Assembly (NCBI RefSeq): GCF_003144195.1
Contig: NW_020290000.1
Coordinates: 310,001-374,000 of the forward strand
Source of the DNA: Ceraceosorus guamensis
Lineage: Eukaryota; Basidiomycota; Exobasidiomycetes; Ceraceosorales; Ceraceosoraceae
Direction of reading: 5' to 3'
Length of the DNA stretch: 64,000 nt
The notes below the pieces were generated by a model. It was not told the DNA's origin, made no database searches, and worked only from the letters and a program-made list of their open reading frames with translations. Below are positions 10,588-21,141 of this stretch, in pieces (position 1 is the first letter of the stretch; every line of letters starts with the position of its first letter). The position numbers were made by a program, and so were the translations under genes.

Positions 10588-12043
10588 CTGAAGCCCCTGA
10601 ATCCCACAAGGGCACTCGATCGCGGACTGTAGCAGCTTTGCCTACTGCGCACCTCCTGCTTCCCCCCTCCCCAATCATGCAGCCAGCAGGCACCGATCGA
10701 ATCCAAAGATCGAACCCAGCGGATCTGCTGGCCATCAGGAACGCGATACAGTCTACGAGCCCCACTTGCTCAAACTCTTGCTTGCGAATAACGCTAGCTT
10801 CACGTACGCACGGTTGGGCCGAAGCGGTGTCACCGCAGAGTGTCAACTAAGCGCGGCGCACTGCACCAATTGGATAGCGTTGCATATGCGGTAGGTACCT
10901 ACCATCATCATCCGTATCAGAGCGGATTCACGATTGCATATGCGACACGCGCGCGCGCGCAAGCGTGTTCCTAGCTGCGACGCAGCAGCAGCAGCAGCAG
11001 GCATTAATCTGAACCGTGAGTTCCGGCTGCTCCGCGGCTGCAAAGTTTGTCACTGACAGCAGGCACGGGGCGAGTGCAACGACGTTCACGGTTCACATTC
11101 GATCCGTGCCCCACCTTGAACCAAGCCCAAAGCCCCTTTGATCTCTGCTATAGTCATTGCGCTCGCTACACCCACGACTCTTGACCGTTGAGACTGGAAG
11201 GATCTTACCTCTTCCCGCTCTCGAACCCATAAAACCTCGCGATCCAGTTGTGACTGCTTCGCAGCAATGGGACCCTATTTTTACCCATGCAAATTTGGGA
11301 GCTCTCTGCGAATTTGTACGAGCAGCAAAGGCTCCGCGCGTGGATGTATAGCAAAGATTTTTGATTGCAGTGGTCATTGCGCAGCGGAGTTCAATGGTTC
11401 TGTAAGCTGACAGTGCAGCCACGTCGTGCAGTCTCAGCTATGATTGTCAATCGTGAATACCTCGAGCTCGAGAAAGCCTGGCGGTAGTCGCAGGTGGCTA
11501 CGTACTCTGGCCCGCTGATGCACGACCTGGACGACCTCGATCATGAATCTATCAACATGGATCGCATTGTCGGAAGGAGGGCCATACACGCCCTCGCAAA
11601 GCTCTTTTCAATCAGCAGTGCCTGACCTCGATCAGAATCACGCAACGCTCTCGATTCAATGTGGCTCTCGTTGCCACTCTGCTGCCTCAGACATCAACAG
11701 CCGCCAAGGCATCACTACGGAGTGGGCCGGAATTGCTCTCGGAGTGCGTTGCGATACCGGGCTCGCTAAGCGAGGCGTCTGCATCGAGCCCGCTCATGCT
11801 AAGCGAGACGAGAAGGGAAAGGGCAATGAGAACATCTCGGCTAAGCGCGTGAGGGCTGCAATGTCGCCCGCATAGACCTTCGCTTAGGATTTGTCGAATG
11901 CAAGGTGGGCCACAGTCACGCATGTAACCCTTTCGTGAGCTCGAGGACGTCGACAGTTGGCAGCAGCAGACGACTGATTTGGGGGCAAGTTGCGAACGGC
12001 AAGCATAGCGGAGTAGCCACCCTTCTAGAAGGCAAGGGGTTGT

Positions 12044-12385
12044 ATGCATCGAGGGCACACTTGGATTCTAGCGTCAGACGAATGCGTGGAATACAGGCTT
12101 GCTTGCTTGAATGCCCACAAACACATTACGCTGGACGCCCGAGCACGCTCTCGCCAAGTCCTGATGTTCGTGCATAGGATTGGAGCAACGAACAGACCGG
12201 CGGTGCACAGCAAGGTCGAGCTCCGGGCGCAATGGAATTTTCCTGACCCCAAGTCGATACTTGGGCAGACGATCAAACACCTGCTTTCGTGGTTCCCTTC
12301 TCCCAATTGGCCGAGCGTGTGCGCAGACGGCAAGGCGCGCTGGCTCGGCTCGACTCGCTGCAGCCAACAAGAGGTAGCTGAATAA
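12044..12385 (+). CDS. Orphan open frame, 113 aa
   Basis: Not recognised. ATG-initiated, uninterrupted, with even use of aromatic, charged and hydrophobic residues (LRAQWNFPDPKSILGQ, KHLLSWFPSPNW) and several tryptophans, which is unusual for chance frames in this DNA. Acidic C-terminus (QQEVAE). No signal peptide or membrane segment is evident. The opposite strand is open too, with a less protein-like translation. Confidence 0.35.
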   Translation: MHRGHTWILASDECVEYRLACLNAHKHITLDARARSRQVLMFVHRIGATNRPAVHSKVELRAQWNFPDPKSILGQTIKHLLSWFPSPNWPSVCADGKARWLGSTRCSQQEVAE

Positions 12386-13205
12386 GCGTACCGGGCGGTC
12401 CACCTCGGTGTCTCAATTCTGCTCCCTCACCGTCGCGAGCCTCGGAGTGTAGGAACATCCGACAAAACACGAATGGCGGAGTAGCTGAATGGAATGGACC
12501 ATATTCACTAGTAGACTGAGGAAGATGAGCTTGAAAGCATGAGCACCACGCCGTGGCTTGTACGATGGATGGCAGAGTCGAGTGTTGCTGTCATTTTTCC
12601 ACTTCAGCTGGTCCTGCATGCTGGATCATCGGTCTTGCGTCCTTCGACTCAGACCAGGCTTCACTCGAATCGCTTACAGCTTGGTCCAAGTGTCACCACT
12701 CATTCAAAGTTGTGGATGTAAGAACATTCAATCGTGAATCGTGAATCAATGTGAATGGCGGGACAGCAGGATCCGAAGTGGCACCTCTTTTGAGTTCATG
12801 CGCTTGGAGGCGCGATCACGTGACTCTACATTCTCCGACTCCGACACGAACCACACGGACCAGCATCTCTGTTAGCGCGTCGATTCTTGATTCTTGATTG
12901 TGATTACTTGCACCGCTCCGTGGCATTCATCCGCAAGCATACGCGCAAGACAACCATCATTCATCATCTTCTATCACTATATCCAGCATACTCGACCATC
13001 GAGGTCCAGGCACGCACAACCGTCAATCACGCTGCACCTGCAGAGGACCGAAAAGGTCGGCCACTAAATTGCTACATCTTTCTCCGCCCGGTGGCCTCAG
13101 CTCAGCACCCGATTGACAGCACCGAACTGCCCTTGTAGGTGAGCCAGAGTCAGCTGTAGCGGTGAGCCATCATCTCCTGATCATTCTGACCGCCGCGCAT
13201 CCATC

Positions 13206-13268
13206 ATGAAGCACTGCGAAATCATCTCGTCGCTTTTTCTCCATCTACACTCGTCTTTTGCCGTCTGA
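13206..13268 (+). other. Upstream ORF (20 codons) before the small membrane-protein gene
   Basis: An ATG at 13206 opens a 20-residue frame that stops at 13266-13268, 13 nt before the main ATG at 13282. If transcribed as leader it would be met first by scanning ribosomes and could dampen translation of the downstream gene. Confidence 0.45.
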
Positions 13269-13281
13269 AGGCCAGTCAGTC

Positions 13282-13650
13282 ATGGTGGACTCGGGAACGA
13301 TTCTCTTTGCAGGTCTGCTCCTGCTACCGCCCGCCTTGATATACCTCGTCATCAGGCCGTACCTCAAAGGAGGCTCGAGCGGCGGCAGAAAGCCCTACAC
13401 TGGCAAGTACGACCCTTCGACCGGATTGGGCAGAGGTGCACCAGGCTTCACGACCAACGTGGCTCGTATACCCGTGCCCGCGCACATTGTGGCTAGGATC
13501 AGGGCAGGCGAAGAAGTGAGCGCGGAGGAGATCACTGCTGCTCAGGATGAGGTGAGAAGGAAGATGGAGCGTGAGGAGAGGGAGAAGAGAGGGGAGAGCG
13601 AGGAGGAGCAAGCCAAGTCAAAGAAGGGAAAGAAGGGCAAGAGACGATGA
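13282..13650 (+). CDS. Small single-pass membrane protein with Lys-rich tail
   Basis: Function unknown. A 122-aa intronless frame starting at ATG 13282; the frame is open a few codons upstream but only with a TTG. Residues 6-28 form one strong membrane helix (GTILFAGLLLLPPALIYLVI). After a Gly/Ser-rich spacer comes a region with the look of a conserved core (IPVPAHIVARIRAGEEVSAE), then an Ala/Glu/Arg helix and a C-terminus ending in alternating Lys/Gly/Arg. A very short N-terminus before the helix and a large charged C-terminal part suggest a signal-anchored protein of the ER or another endomembrane with its tail in the cytosol; this is inference. The 20-codon upstream ORF may regulate it. 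Confidence 0.7.
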   Translation: MVDSGTILFAGLLLLPPALIYLVIRPYLKGGSSGGRKPYTGKYDPSTGLGRGAPGFTTNVARIPVPAHIVARIRAGEEVSAEEITAAQDEVRRKMEREEREKRGESEEEQAKSKKGKKGKRR

Positions 13651-13974
13651 GCAGGAGAGAGAGAGAGGCATTCTCAATATTGTCTTCTTGCAGCTAGCAA
13701 TCAGCATCACGCATGACTACCCAAGCACACTGGACAGAGTGATTGTTATACACGTTGATTCACATTTGCGGATGTGAGCATTTCTGGGTCAATGGTGAGG
13801 CATAGAATTTGTGATCACGCGGGTCGAGAAAGTGTTGCATCTGAGTTGTAAAGGCCGCGAACTCTTGATCTTGCAGGCCATCACCCTGCTTGGCGGCAGA
13901 TGCTGAGGCTGGCTGGTGGTGAGATGGTATGCAGTCAATCCTTGTCGCTACAACGCAGGCCTGCATGGACTCGG

Positions 13975-14743
13975 TCACTGAGTGTGCACCTCAGAGTCGG
14001 GCTCGACGTACTCGCTGTAACGGTGAGGTGGGCCACTCGAATTGTCAGTCTTGGAACAGCAAGCGAGACGTCTTGCCCAACTGACGAGGCCATCGCAGCT
14101 TCAGCTTGCTAGCAAAAGCAGCTTCTGGTGAACCGCTTGCCACGCTCTCGATGCCAAAGAAGGTCCGTCTGCACTGCTCCCAAGGAGCACCCATTTCCCT
14201 TTCCAACTCACATTTGAGCATCGCCTCCAGCCAGACTCTTGGTGGTCAGGCCTTGAGCAAAGTTCTCGGGCATGACGGCAGCAAAGCCCCTCATGATGGG
14301 GCTGTCGTAGCGCTGCTTGAGCTTGCCTCCCGCCTTTTGAACGCGCGCAATCTCTGCGTCGATTTCGGAGTCTGGAGCTCCTTGCTTGTAGATGCTAGAG
14401 GGTGTGGCAGCAAGGAAGAGCTAGCATTCAGCTTTGAGCCACACGATGCGACACGATGCGTAGCGGACAGAGCTGCAACAGCAGATCCATCTCCTGCAAA
14501 AGAGCGGCTTGGCTGGGCAATGACGTCGCATGCAACTCACACAATGTAAGGCTTCATCTCGTTGGAAGCAGTAGCAACGCGGTTGGTCTCCTTGATGGGG
14601 GGTTTCGCGGTGGTCGAAGCCGCAGTGGAGGCGGATCGGTTGGGTAGTCTGCTGACAAAGGTAGTCTTGACCGACTTGCACCTCTTCTTTGTAATGTCGA
14701 GATACCTGCTGATCGTCTTTGGGATCTGGAAACGGATTGACAT
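13975..14743 (-). CDS. PBI2: Inhibitor I9 / Pbi2-type protease B inhibitor with N-terminal extension
   Basis: Homologue of yeast Pbi2 (IB2), a cytosolic inhibitor of vacuolar subtilisin-like protease B related to subtilase propeptides. Model: 14743-14541, 14394-14212, 14014-13975 (141 aa). The I9 fold spans about residues 65-141: start MKPYIVIYKQGAP, core RVQKAGGKLKQRYDSPIMRG and the diagnostic end EPDSEVHTQ. Both introns are phase 2 with GTGAGT donors and CTCTAG / TTACAG acceptors. Unlike the roughly 75-residue yeast protein it has about 64 extra N-terminal residues, rich in Arg, Lys, Ser and Thr and nearly free of acids, which resembles a mitochondrial presequence. A GTATCT...TTTGTCAG segment of 54 nt inside exon 1 could be an optional in-phase intron that shortens this extension. 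The start is the first ATG in frame. Confidence 0.85.
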
Positions 14744-14950
14744 TCTTGCAGCTCTTTTGACTTTTGCCGATGTTGGACGCTGCTTTATGTACGCGCACAA
14801 CTTCTCCCTCTTGGCCTGTGCACCAACTGACGGCGTCCCTCCACCCGAGCTTAATTTGTCCAGCAGCAGCAGCTAGGCCCCGCCGCTGCGATTGCGGGCG
14901 GTGCGGCGGGTGTTGCGCAGCAGCTGCTGTGCGTTCCTGCGCCGAAGTTG

Positions 14951-14977
14951 GCTGCTGCTGCTGCTGCTGCTGCTGCA
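14951..14977. repeat. GCT/CTG trinucleotide microsatellite
   Basis: About nine perfect GCT units on the plus strand. Similar GCT tracts on the same strand occur at 24067-24087, 58799-58816, 61219-61231 and 62016-62042. Confidence 0.9.
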
Positions 14978-15520
14978 AGTGAACGCGAGATGTGCTGCTG
15001 CTGCCGCCGTGCTTTGAGGTGAGAGGGTGTGCGATCGAGCAAGGGACGCGGTACGTTGCGGCAAGCTCGGTCCTTTGGAGCCGGAGTCCGGTCGTGCGCT
15101 ACACGTTCTGCAGCTCCACAACAACAACTCACGACTGAGATAGCCAGAGTGAGGCGCAAGATTGCTGATCGACTCGTGACTGCTGGATGCCACCAGCCAA
15201 GGCTCGCGATTGATCGTCACAGATCAAGAAGGAGGTCACGACAATGCTGTAGAGGTGGCTAAGCACTCTGTGTCGCTGCGGCTCCGCGGAGAGTCTCTCC
15301 TTTCAATCTGACGCGCGGCCAGCGGCAACGATAGGTGCGGGAAGAATAAGATGACGAGGTGGACGAGTTGTTGTGGGGTCGGTGGGAAAAGTGTTGCGAT
15401 CGAATCGCGATCGAGACGAAGTGACTTTGGGGGTGTCGCTACTGCTGAGCGAAAGGTGACCGTGCGGGGACGTGATGAGCGCAATCACTCAGTCACCACT
15501 ACACGATTGTGTGAGAGTGG

Positions 15521-15560
15521 TGAGTCACAGCGCTGAGTGGTGAGTCACAGCGCTGAGTGG
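15521..15560. repeat. Two exact tandem copies of a 20-bp unit
   Basis: The 20-mer TGAGTCACAGCGCTGAGTGG is present twice head to tail, preceded by a partial copy (GAGAGTGG). The unit contains TGAGTCA, a consensus AP-1/Gcn4-type site, once per copy. Confidence 0.9.
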
Positions 15561-16841
15561 TGTTATATTGCCCTAGAGATTGGATGCAGAAAGACTGCGC
15601 GTTCGATGGCGTGCTGAGTTGTACACACGCAAGCCGGAGCGTGTGGCTATCTTAATCGTGGCGGGCAAGTGCGAAGGGGGGCAAGTCTCGGCCAAGTGTG
15701 AAGATTTCGTCGGCCTCAGCTTAATTGGACCTCCTTTTGGCTGTCGACTGCAGGCGCGAGCAGACACATTTCAGACGCAATTCGACTATAGGCACCTCGG
15801 GTCGCCCCTGTGCAGAGAATTGAGCCTTTCTTGACCGCCGCACGTCGTTTGCACAAATGAGCCTCAGAAGACTGGTTTGCCGCTTACTTGATGCTGCTGG
15901 TCAGGTCGCGCTGCAATGGCGCAGCCAGCAGGTGCGTGAGTGCGACAGTCACTTCATGTCTCATTCATTGATAGGCATCAATTGCGACAGCCCGCCTCAT
16001 TGTGATTCCTTACTTGCTTGCGACTTCGCACGTCGTTCGGTCACAAGTGCTGACACGAGCAGCATGTAAGGCAAGCACAATCTCTGACATCTGTCGCGCG
16101 TCATGATCCATATATACATGCAGTCGTGAGTCAAACTCTCTCGGTCACAAGTGCCTTCCGTCGGATGCCCATCACCGCCGCAGGTCTATCTGTCGCTATA
16201 TCCAATCAAAATGGGACGTGAGAATATCACGCAGAAGCGTCATGGGCTGGCTGATACTCATGCACCCATCGAGCGCTCCTTTGATACGCATTTACTAGAC
16301 ATTAGCGAATCCCTGCCCTCAAGCTCGTTGTAGTGCACTCTGTCTCGGCATACAATTACGGTCGTGGCGGGCAGCTCACGCAGACCGAGACAGCACCATG
16401 GGCCAAGAGCATCTGGATGCCGTGATGATACACAGCGCTCGAACAGCAGAGACGAAATCTTGAGCGAGCAGCAGACGGTCACGAATGCGAACGAGCAGCG
16501 TGTACAATTAAGCCACATCAAGCCATATACATCCCTTCAGTCAACGAACTTCTGTGTGTAAAATGCTTTTGTTTTTTTTTGGACTAGACGGGGCGTCGTG
16601 ATGGAAAAAAATCTCATTCGTGATTCGTGATTGTGACTCAAGATTGGAAGGTGAAAATTTTTCTTCCCTTTGTCTCATGGGAGACTCAAATGTTGATCAG
16701 AGTTGTCTGACGGCGATGCGTGGCGTGCGGCTCTCAGAACTCAGAACCTACTTGCTTGCATTTTAGCATGCACATTCGGCTCGTCTCGACCCAACTCGAT
16801 TGTGCTTGCGACGAATTCGTTCCCGCGACTAGAGTGGTAAG

Positions 16842-17056
16842 CTCACATCGATTTCCACCGGCCGATCGCCAACACACTCGCAGCCGCGTTGGAAGACGTC
16901 GAGGCTGTGCTCCGCGGAGCCGGGGAGCAATTGAGTGATTTGAACATCACACCGCAGGGCCTCTCACAGGTAGCTTCCACCAGTATTTGACTGATGTCCA
17001 TCGATGCAACCGGGTCCGCGCGGAAGCACCTCTGACAGGAGATCATCGACCGATGC
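16842..17056 (+). CDS. Candidate internal exons of an unresolved small gene
   Basis: Not recognised. The segment 16842-16969 is open only from an AG at 16840-16841 and translates to a helical, protein-like sequence (RPIANTLAAALEDVEAVLRG, EQLSDLNITPQGLSQ). It ends at GTAGCT; a CTGACAG acceptor at 17037-17038 then allows a phase-compatible 18-nt exon 17039-17056 (EIIDRC) followed by a perfect GTGAGT donor. I could not place the 5' exon with the start codon or decide the last exon; an acceptor at 17132-17133 would add a short tail. The alternating hydrophobic/acidic helix would suit a small coiled-coil complex subunit, but the family is unknown. Confidence 0.35.
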
Positions 17057-17639
17057 GTGAGTTGTTGTGTAGGCGCACGAGGCGCTACAGTACGTCTGGC
17101 ATGTGCGTTGACCCCTGGCTCGAGTCATGCAAGCAATGCGGCCAAATTGAATGAACCAACGTGTGATGGTCGCACTCCTGCTTGAGAGAGACGCTGCTCA
17201 ACGCAAGAAAGGGGCAACGAATTTGATCAGCTTGCCATCTCGCTTGGATAAAGCCAGTCTCGCGGCATGCCTGTCGAATGTGTACCGAGAAGCCGTGACA
17301 TTGATGCTAAGGCGAACGTCGTGTCGAATACAGGACGGATCTGATGAGCTAGCCCTCCGGGCTTATCCTTGAGTCGGAGTCATGTTGGCCGTTTGGTTTT
17401 AATTAAGCCTCAGCGGTTTGGTAGCACTGAGCTCGGCTCCATCCTTTTTTGTAGATGCGAAATGTGACTTGCCTGTGCTGCTGAGGGCCCGCAGCAAGAG
17501 AATTGCACGACGCTGCGCGAAGCGGGCACCACCAACGTCTGATCCATGACCAAAGTGCTCGCCAGCCTTTGGCACGACAAGTGCTCGTACTGGTGGCCGC
17601 TTCTTGTGCCTTGATGCCCCGTCGAGTGTAGACTGCCCT
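17057..17639. other. Spacer downstream of the F-box-like gene
   Basis: No supported gene. On the minus strand 17639-17399 is open in a frame whose translation (RALVVPKAGEHFGHGSDVGG) is protein-like and may be a displaced continuation of the F-box-like gene. Confidence 0.4.
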
Positions 17640-19632
17640 TTACACGACCGAGGGCCCGATCCCTCGCAAGCAGCGGAGCCATTCTTCGTCCAAAGCAGCA
17701 ACATTGCTTTCCACGTCATTGGCCGCAGTCTCGAGCGTCAGATCAGAGTGGTTGCGAATGTCGTCCTCTCGCACGGCTTCGACATCGTGTGGGTGCAGGT
17801 GTGCATGTACATTAAGCTTCTTCGGTCCTTCCAAGACCCCTTTGAGGGTGCGTACCCCGTTCAGAAGCGGGCCAGCCCCAAACGCATCCAGCCAAAGTCG
17901 CCAGGTAAAGTTCTTTAACCGCGGCATAGCATCCGCAAATCGTGTGCCTGAGATCGTCTGCACCTCAGCATCGAACAGCAGACAGCCAGAAATGGACAAG
18001 GAGTGAAGTTTGGGGAACGCGCCTACTCCGAGGTGCAGTGGACTGCTCCAATAGGTGGGAGGTGGGCCCAGATGCAAGTGCTCCCTGGCACGTCGATAGA
18101 AGGCAAGACAGTGCGTCAGTAGCGTTGCATCCGCGAGTGAACACGGGCGCCGCGGTTCAGACCCCAGCGGGTACACCTCACAACTTTGGCCACAGTCGAC
18201 GAGAATCGCGTCCCCCGACGACACGTTCAAGATAGGAGGACAATTTCAGGGCGACAAGTTCGGGCATCATGGACAGCAAGGACTGGATGACCGTGATGAT
18301 GGAGCCCAGCGTCGGCTCCTCGTCACTGGCGAGATAGTGCGGCCTCCTTCCGAACAGCGCGCGGCTTGAAGGCGTGTCCGGTCCTCCATCTTGTTGGAGG
18401 AGGAAGTGTGGCACTTGCTCGAGGTCGAAATCCTCATCTTCTGGCTGATGTGGATTCCCTGCTTGGTCGTGCTCAGCGTCCGAATCATCGTCGTTGAGTT
18501 CCGCCTCGTAATCTGGTAAAGCGTTGCTCTCTATCCCGCCCGTAGGGAATAGCAGTTTGAGGCAGCCACTTCGAGCAAATATCGACGGTGAGCAGATGTC
18601 ATCGTCCCGCAAAGGACGCGAACGCCACGCCTTGGCCCAAGCGTCTCTCTTTGCGCTCAATTGGGAATTGACGCCGGTGTAGTCTAACGATTGCAGCTTG
18701 TTGGCGATTGCGTGGCATACCCTTCTCAGGGGAAGCCCGTGCATACTTTCCAGTGATCTGATCGCCGGAGAGCAAACTTCTCCACCATGATCCGGTGCCT
18801 GGCGCACTTCCTTTGCTACCTTTTCCGCGCAATGCTCGTACTCGGCGCCCCATGTGCCGGCGCCAATGAATTCTAATGCAGCTAGATGACCAGACGGAGG
18901 TTTGGACACCTCGACCGATGGTGACCGCCTCTCGGCATCTTCATAGCTCAGCGGCATCAAGAGTCCAGTGTCGAGACAAGTGAAGCACCACGCCACCCCT
19001 ATTTGAACGAATTCCATGTCGAGGACTGCCGCATCCAAGTCGATGAAAGGCCTCTCATGGATAGGCAGCGGTGGTGATCGCGGCGGCAGATCCGGCAGAT
19101 CCGGCATCCCCGGCAAGACTACGTTAGGAGCGATCGCGAGCTCCTCCATTAGTGTCATGTCCCTATGCGCACCGCGAGAGAGCCCCTTGCGGGTAGAGAC
19201 AGTCCAGGATATGGCTGCTTCCAGCGCTTTGGATTGCGCACCTCCTTCTGGAGACGGAAGCCGCCCATGCGGCATCCACTCGACGCCTTCTTCGATCAGC
19301 CAATCCTCCCAATGGCGAGGAAGCGGCCTTCCTGCGCCATGGGGCGCTAGCTCAGAGGATGCTTGAGATGCGGGTGTGAGGCATAGAGATCGGACAAAGT
19401 GGCCGAGTAGAGGACGTTGACTCAGTGTTCTGTGAAGCGCAAAGAGTGTAGGATGCTTCCCAATTCGAATGTGCGCATACAAGAAGGGCACCAACTGATT
19501 GTAGAGGAGCTTGTTGACTCTCAGAAGATTGACGTGGGTGGTGTAGTCTAGCCTGACGTGCTCTAAAGTCGACTCGCGAGCCAAGCAAGCTAATCTTGCC
19601 GACTGCAGAATCAGCTCCACCGGCAGCGACAT
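17640..19632 (-). CDS. F-box-like/LRR-type protein, reading frame broken
   Basis: Probably an F-box-like adaptor of unknown target. The ATG at 19632 begins MSLPVELILQSARLACLA, and the N-terminal 90 residues (LLRVNKLLYNQLVPFLYAHI) match the usual F-box-like start of fungal proteins, followed by an acidic middle and leucine-rich segments. The first frame runs 19632-18178 (484 codons), but its last 15 residues are Arg-rich and look out of frame. From about 18240 down to 17640 a second frame, shifted by +1, carries clearly protein-like sequence (FPKLHSLSISGCLLFDAE, MPRLKNFTWRLWLDAFGAG). The two overlap near 18225-18240. Either the sequence has a single-base indel there, or a 46-nt intron with an unusual GTCGTC donor ends at TTGTGAG. 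A second +1 shift after 17640 is possible. So this is a working gene with a sequence error, an atypical intron, or an early pseudogene. Confidence 0.65.
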
Positions 19633-20502
19633 GGCTCAGTACGAATGTTTGGAATCCGTTGACCTCGTGTAATCCACCGCTAGCCTTTGCTGGATATGCG
19701 AACCATCTGCGTAATTAGTAGTATGAGGCTCTGAGCGCTATTTTGAGATGTGGATGTGGCCTGTGGTACTAGCATCTCCTGTTGCTGGCAGGTGTGAGCT
19801 CAAAAGCCAGCTGAGGACGAATGAAGCGCCGCCATAATCACGGGGCTTGTAGCGGCCCGAGACTTAGCATTAGCCCACGCACTCTACGAGAGAATGGACG
19901 GGAATGTTGCAGCATAAGGGTTGCAAGTCGTGAGTGGATAGTCACGAGTGTAAATGTACGCACATCGAAGCTTGTGCGTGTGTGCGCCCAAGTGCAGCAC
20001 ACACCTACGTAGCTGCACGCACCTCGCTTCACCATGATCGAGGATCGAGTGAGTGAGTGCCCTGAGTTGGATGACGGATGGTGCAAGCCACGCGCGACTC
20101 TCTCGTACGATAGCCAATATGCGGCGAGCGCGGCGCGCAGAGTCGTCTGCTTCGAGCGTAGCCTTCTTCACAGCAGATCATTCACGGCCATGATCTGCCG
20201 GTACCTAAGATCGTCGGTTTGGCCTTTGTGACCCCATCACAAAGCCACAGCTCGCCCGCTGCTCCGGACGGAAACCCACTCGTCGGACAGTCTCCACTAG
20301 ACGCACACCGCAACAAAGGTGTGTCGTGCTCAAGGCGTCCTCTCCTCGAGATCACTGCCCGCTCTTCCACCTGCATACACGCCCACCAGCCAACTCTTGC
20401 TGTCCATTTCGACTGCACCGTCGTCGGACATTTACATCAGCTCAATACCGAATTTTGTGCGCATTCTCTTCGCGAGTAGACCACACCCAAGGCAGCATCG
20501 CT
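19633..20502. other. Divergent promoter region, F-box-like gene and mL43
   Basis: About 0.87 kb between two divergent starts. Nothing coding is recognisable; a TCGTGAGTGGATAGTCACGA word lies near 19928. C/T-rich sequence before 20503 fits a short mL43 leader. Confidence 0.5.
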
Positions 20503-21141
20503 ATGGCATCACCACTTCGTCGCGCCACGGGCATAGGCGCTCGAGCAAGGGCATCGGCGCACGCAACACCCGTCGGCTCGTTCATTCTCCCACTTCGCAA
20601 ATTGGTGCTGGACTACTGTCCGCATGGCATATCGTCAGAGCCGCTCAGACAATGGATGAGGGATGGAAACGTGGAGAGATGGGCAAGGGACAGACCTGCT
20701 GTCGAAGTTGTTGTCAGGGAGCGACCTGGAAGGCATCCGGTTGGACGCGGCGAATATCGTGAGTACTGCGGAGATGATGCGTCAAATTGGCTCCCTCCGT
20801 CTCGAACGACTCCAAATGAGATGCAATATCTGCAGCAGAAAGAGTGCACTTCTTCGCGGAAATGCAGATCTCCCTAGGATTTGCATGTTTTTGCCAATAA
20901 GCTGACCACATCTCGTCCGTCCCGGCCATCAGCACATAATCGCGAAAAGGTTGTGCCACTGCAAAAACACCCGTACGAGGAGCTGGAGGGCAGATTACAG
21001 ATGCTGGCAGATGCAAGCGGAGCCAAGAGGGATCTCAAGTGGAAGAGAAATACGGTGGTCAGCGGAAGCGTGGGCAGCGAAGAGGGCAATGCAGTCAGAG
21101 GCATGTGGAGCCAGTTGCATGCTGATGGACGAGAGATTTGA
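20503..21141 (+). CDS. MRPL51: Mitochondrial large-subunit ribosomal protein mL43
   Basis: A component of the mitoribosome large subunit with the L51/S25/CI-B8 thioredoxin-like fold (yeast MRPL51, human MRPL43). Model: 20503-20758 joined to 20933-21141 (154 aa). Residues 1-25 are basic and Ser/Thr/Ala-rich, as for a mitochondrial presequence. The family core is visible: ILPLRKLVLDYCPHGISSEP and then the hallmark VEVVVRERPGRHPVGRGEY, which binds near rRNA. The 174-nt phase-1 intron (GTGAGT at 20759, CTGACC branch, CATCAG acceptor) falls directly after this hallmark and the second exon continues with HNREKVVPLQKHPYEELEGR. The start is the ATG that gives the usual N-terminus; the frame is open further upstream but within the leader. 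Confidence 0.93.

Larger units (their letters stand above)
6729..13281. other. Gene-poor stretch with orphan open frames
   Basis: About 6.5 kb without any family I recognise. Five orphan frames are listed separately below. A further minus-strand frame, 11377-11093 (94 codons), has ordinary composition and an internal GTAAGA. The rest holds simple repeats (AGT/AGG triplets near 10.1 kb, GC dinucleotides and GCA triplets near 10.95-11.0 kb), a CTATATAG palindrome at 7818-7827 and degenerate TCGTGA-type motifs around 12.73 and 12.89 kb. Confidence 0.5.
14744..16841. other. Intergenic with CAG/CTG and tandem repeats
   Basis: Upstream of the Pbi2-like gene. Contains a CTG microsatellite, a 2x20-bp tandem repeat and AATT-rich DNA near 16.6 kb with the shared 18-mer ATTCGTGATTCGTGATTG. 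An ATG at 15857 opens 25 codons (MSLRRLVCRLLDAAGQ...) before a GTGCGT; splicing to 16005 would give a product of some 70 residues, which I cannot support further. Confidence 0.4.

Noticed and set aside
10690-10735. Second tRNA-like word GGGTTCGATC on the minus strand
   Set aside because: It lacks the following CC and any cloverleaf partner.
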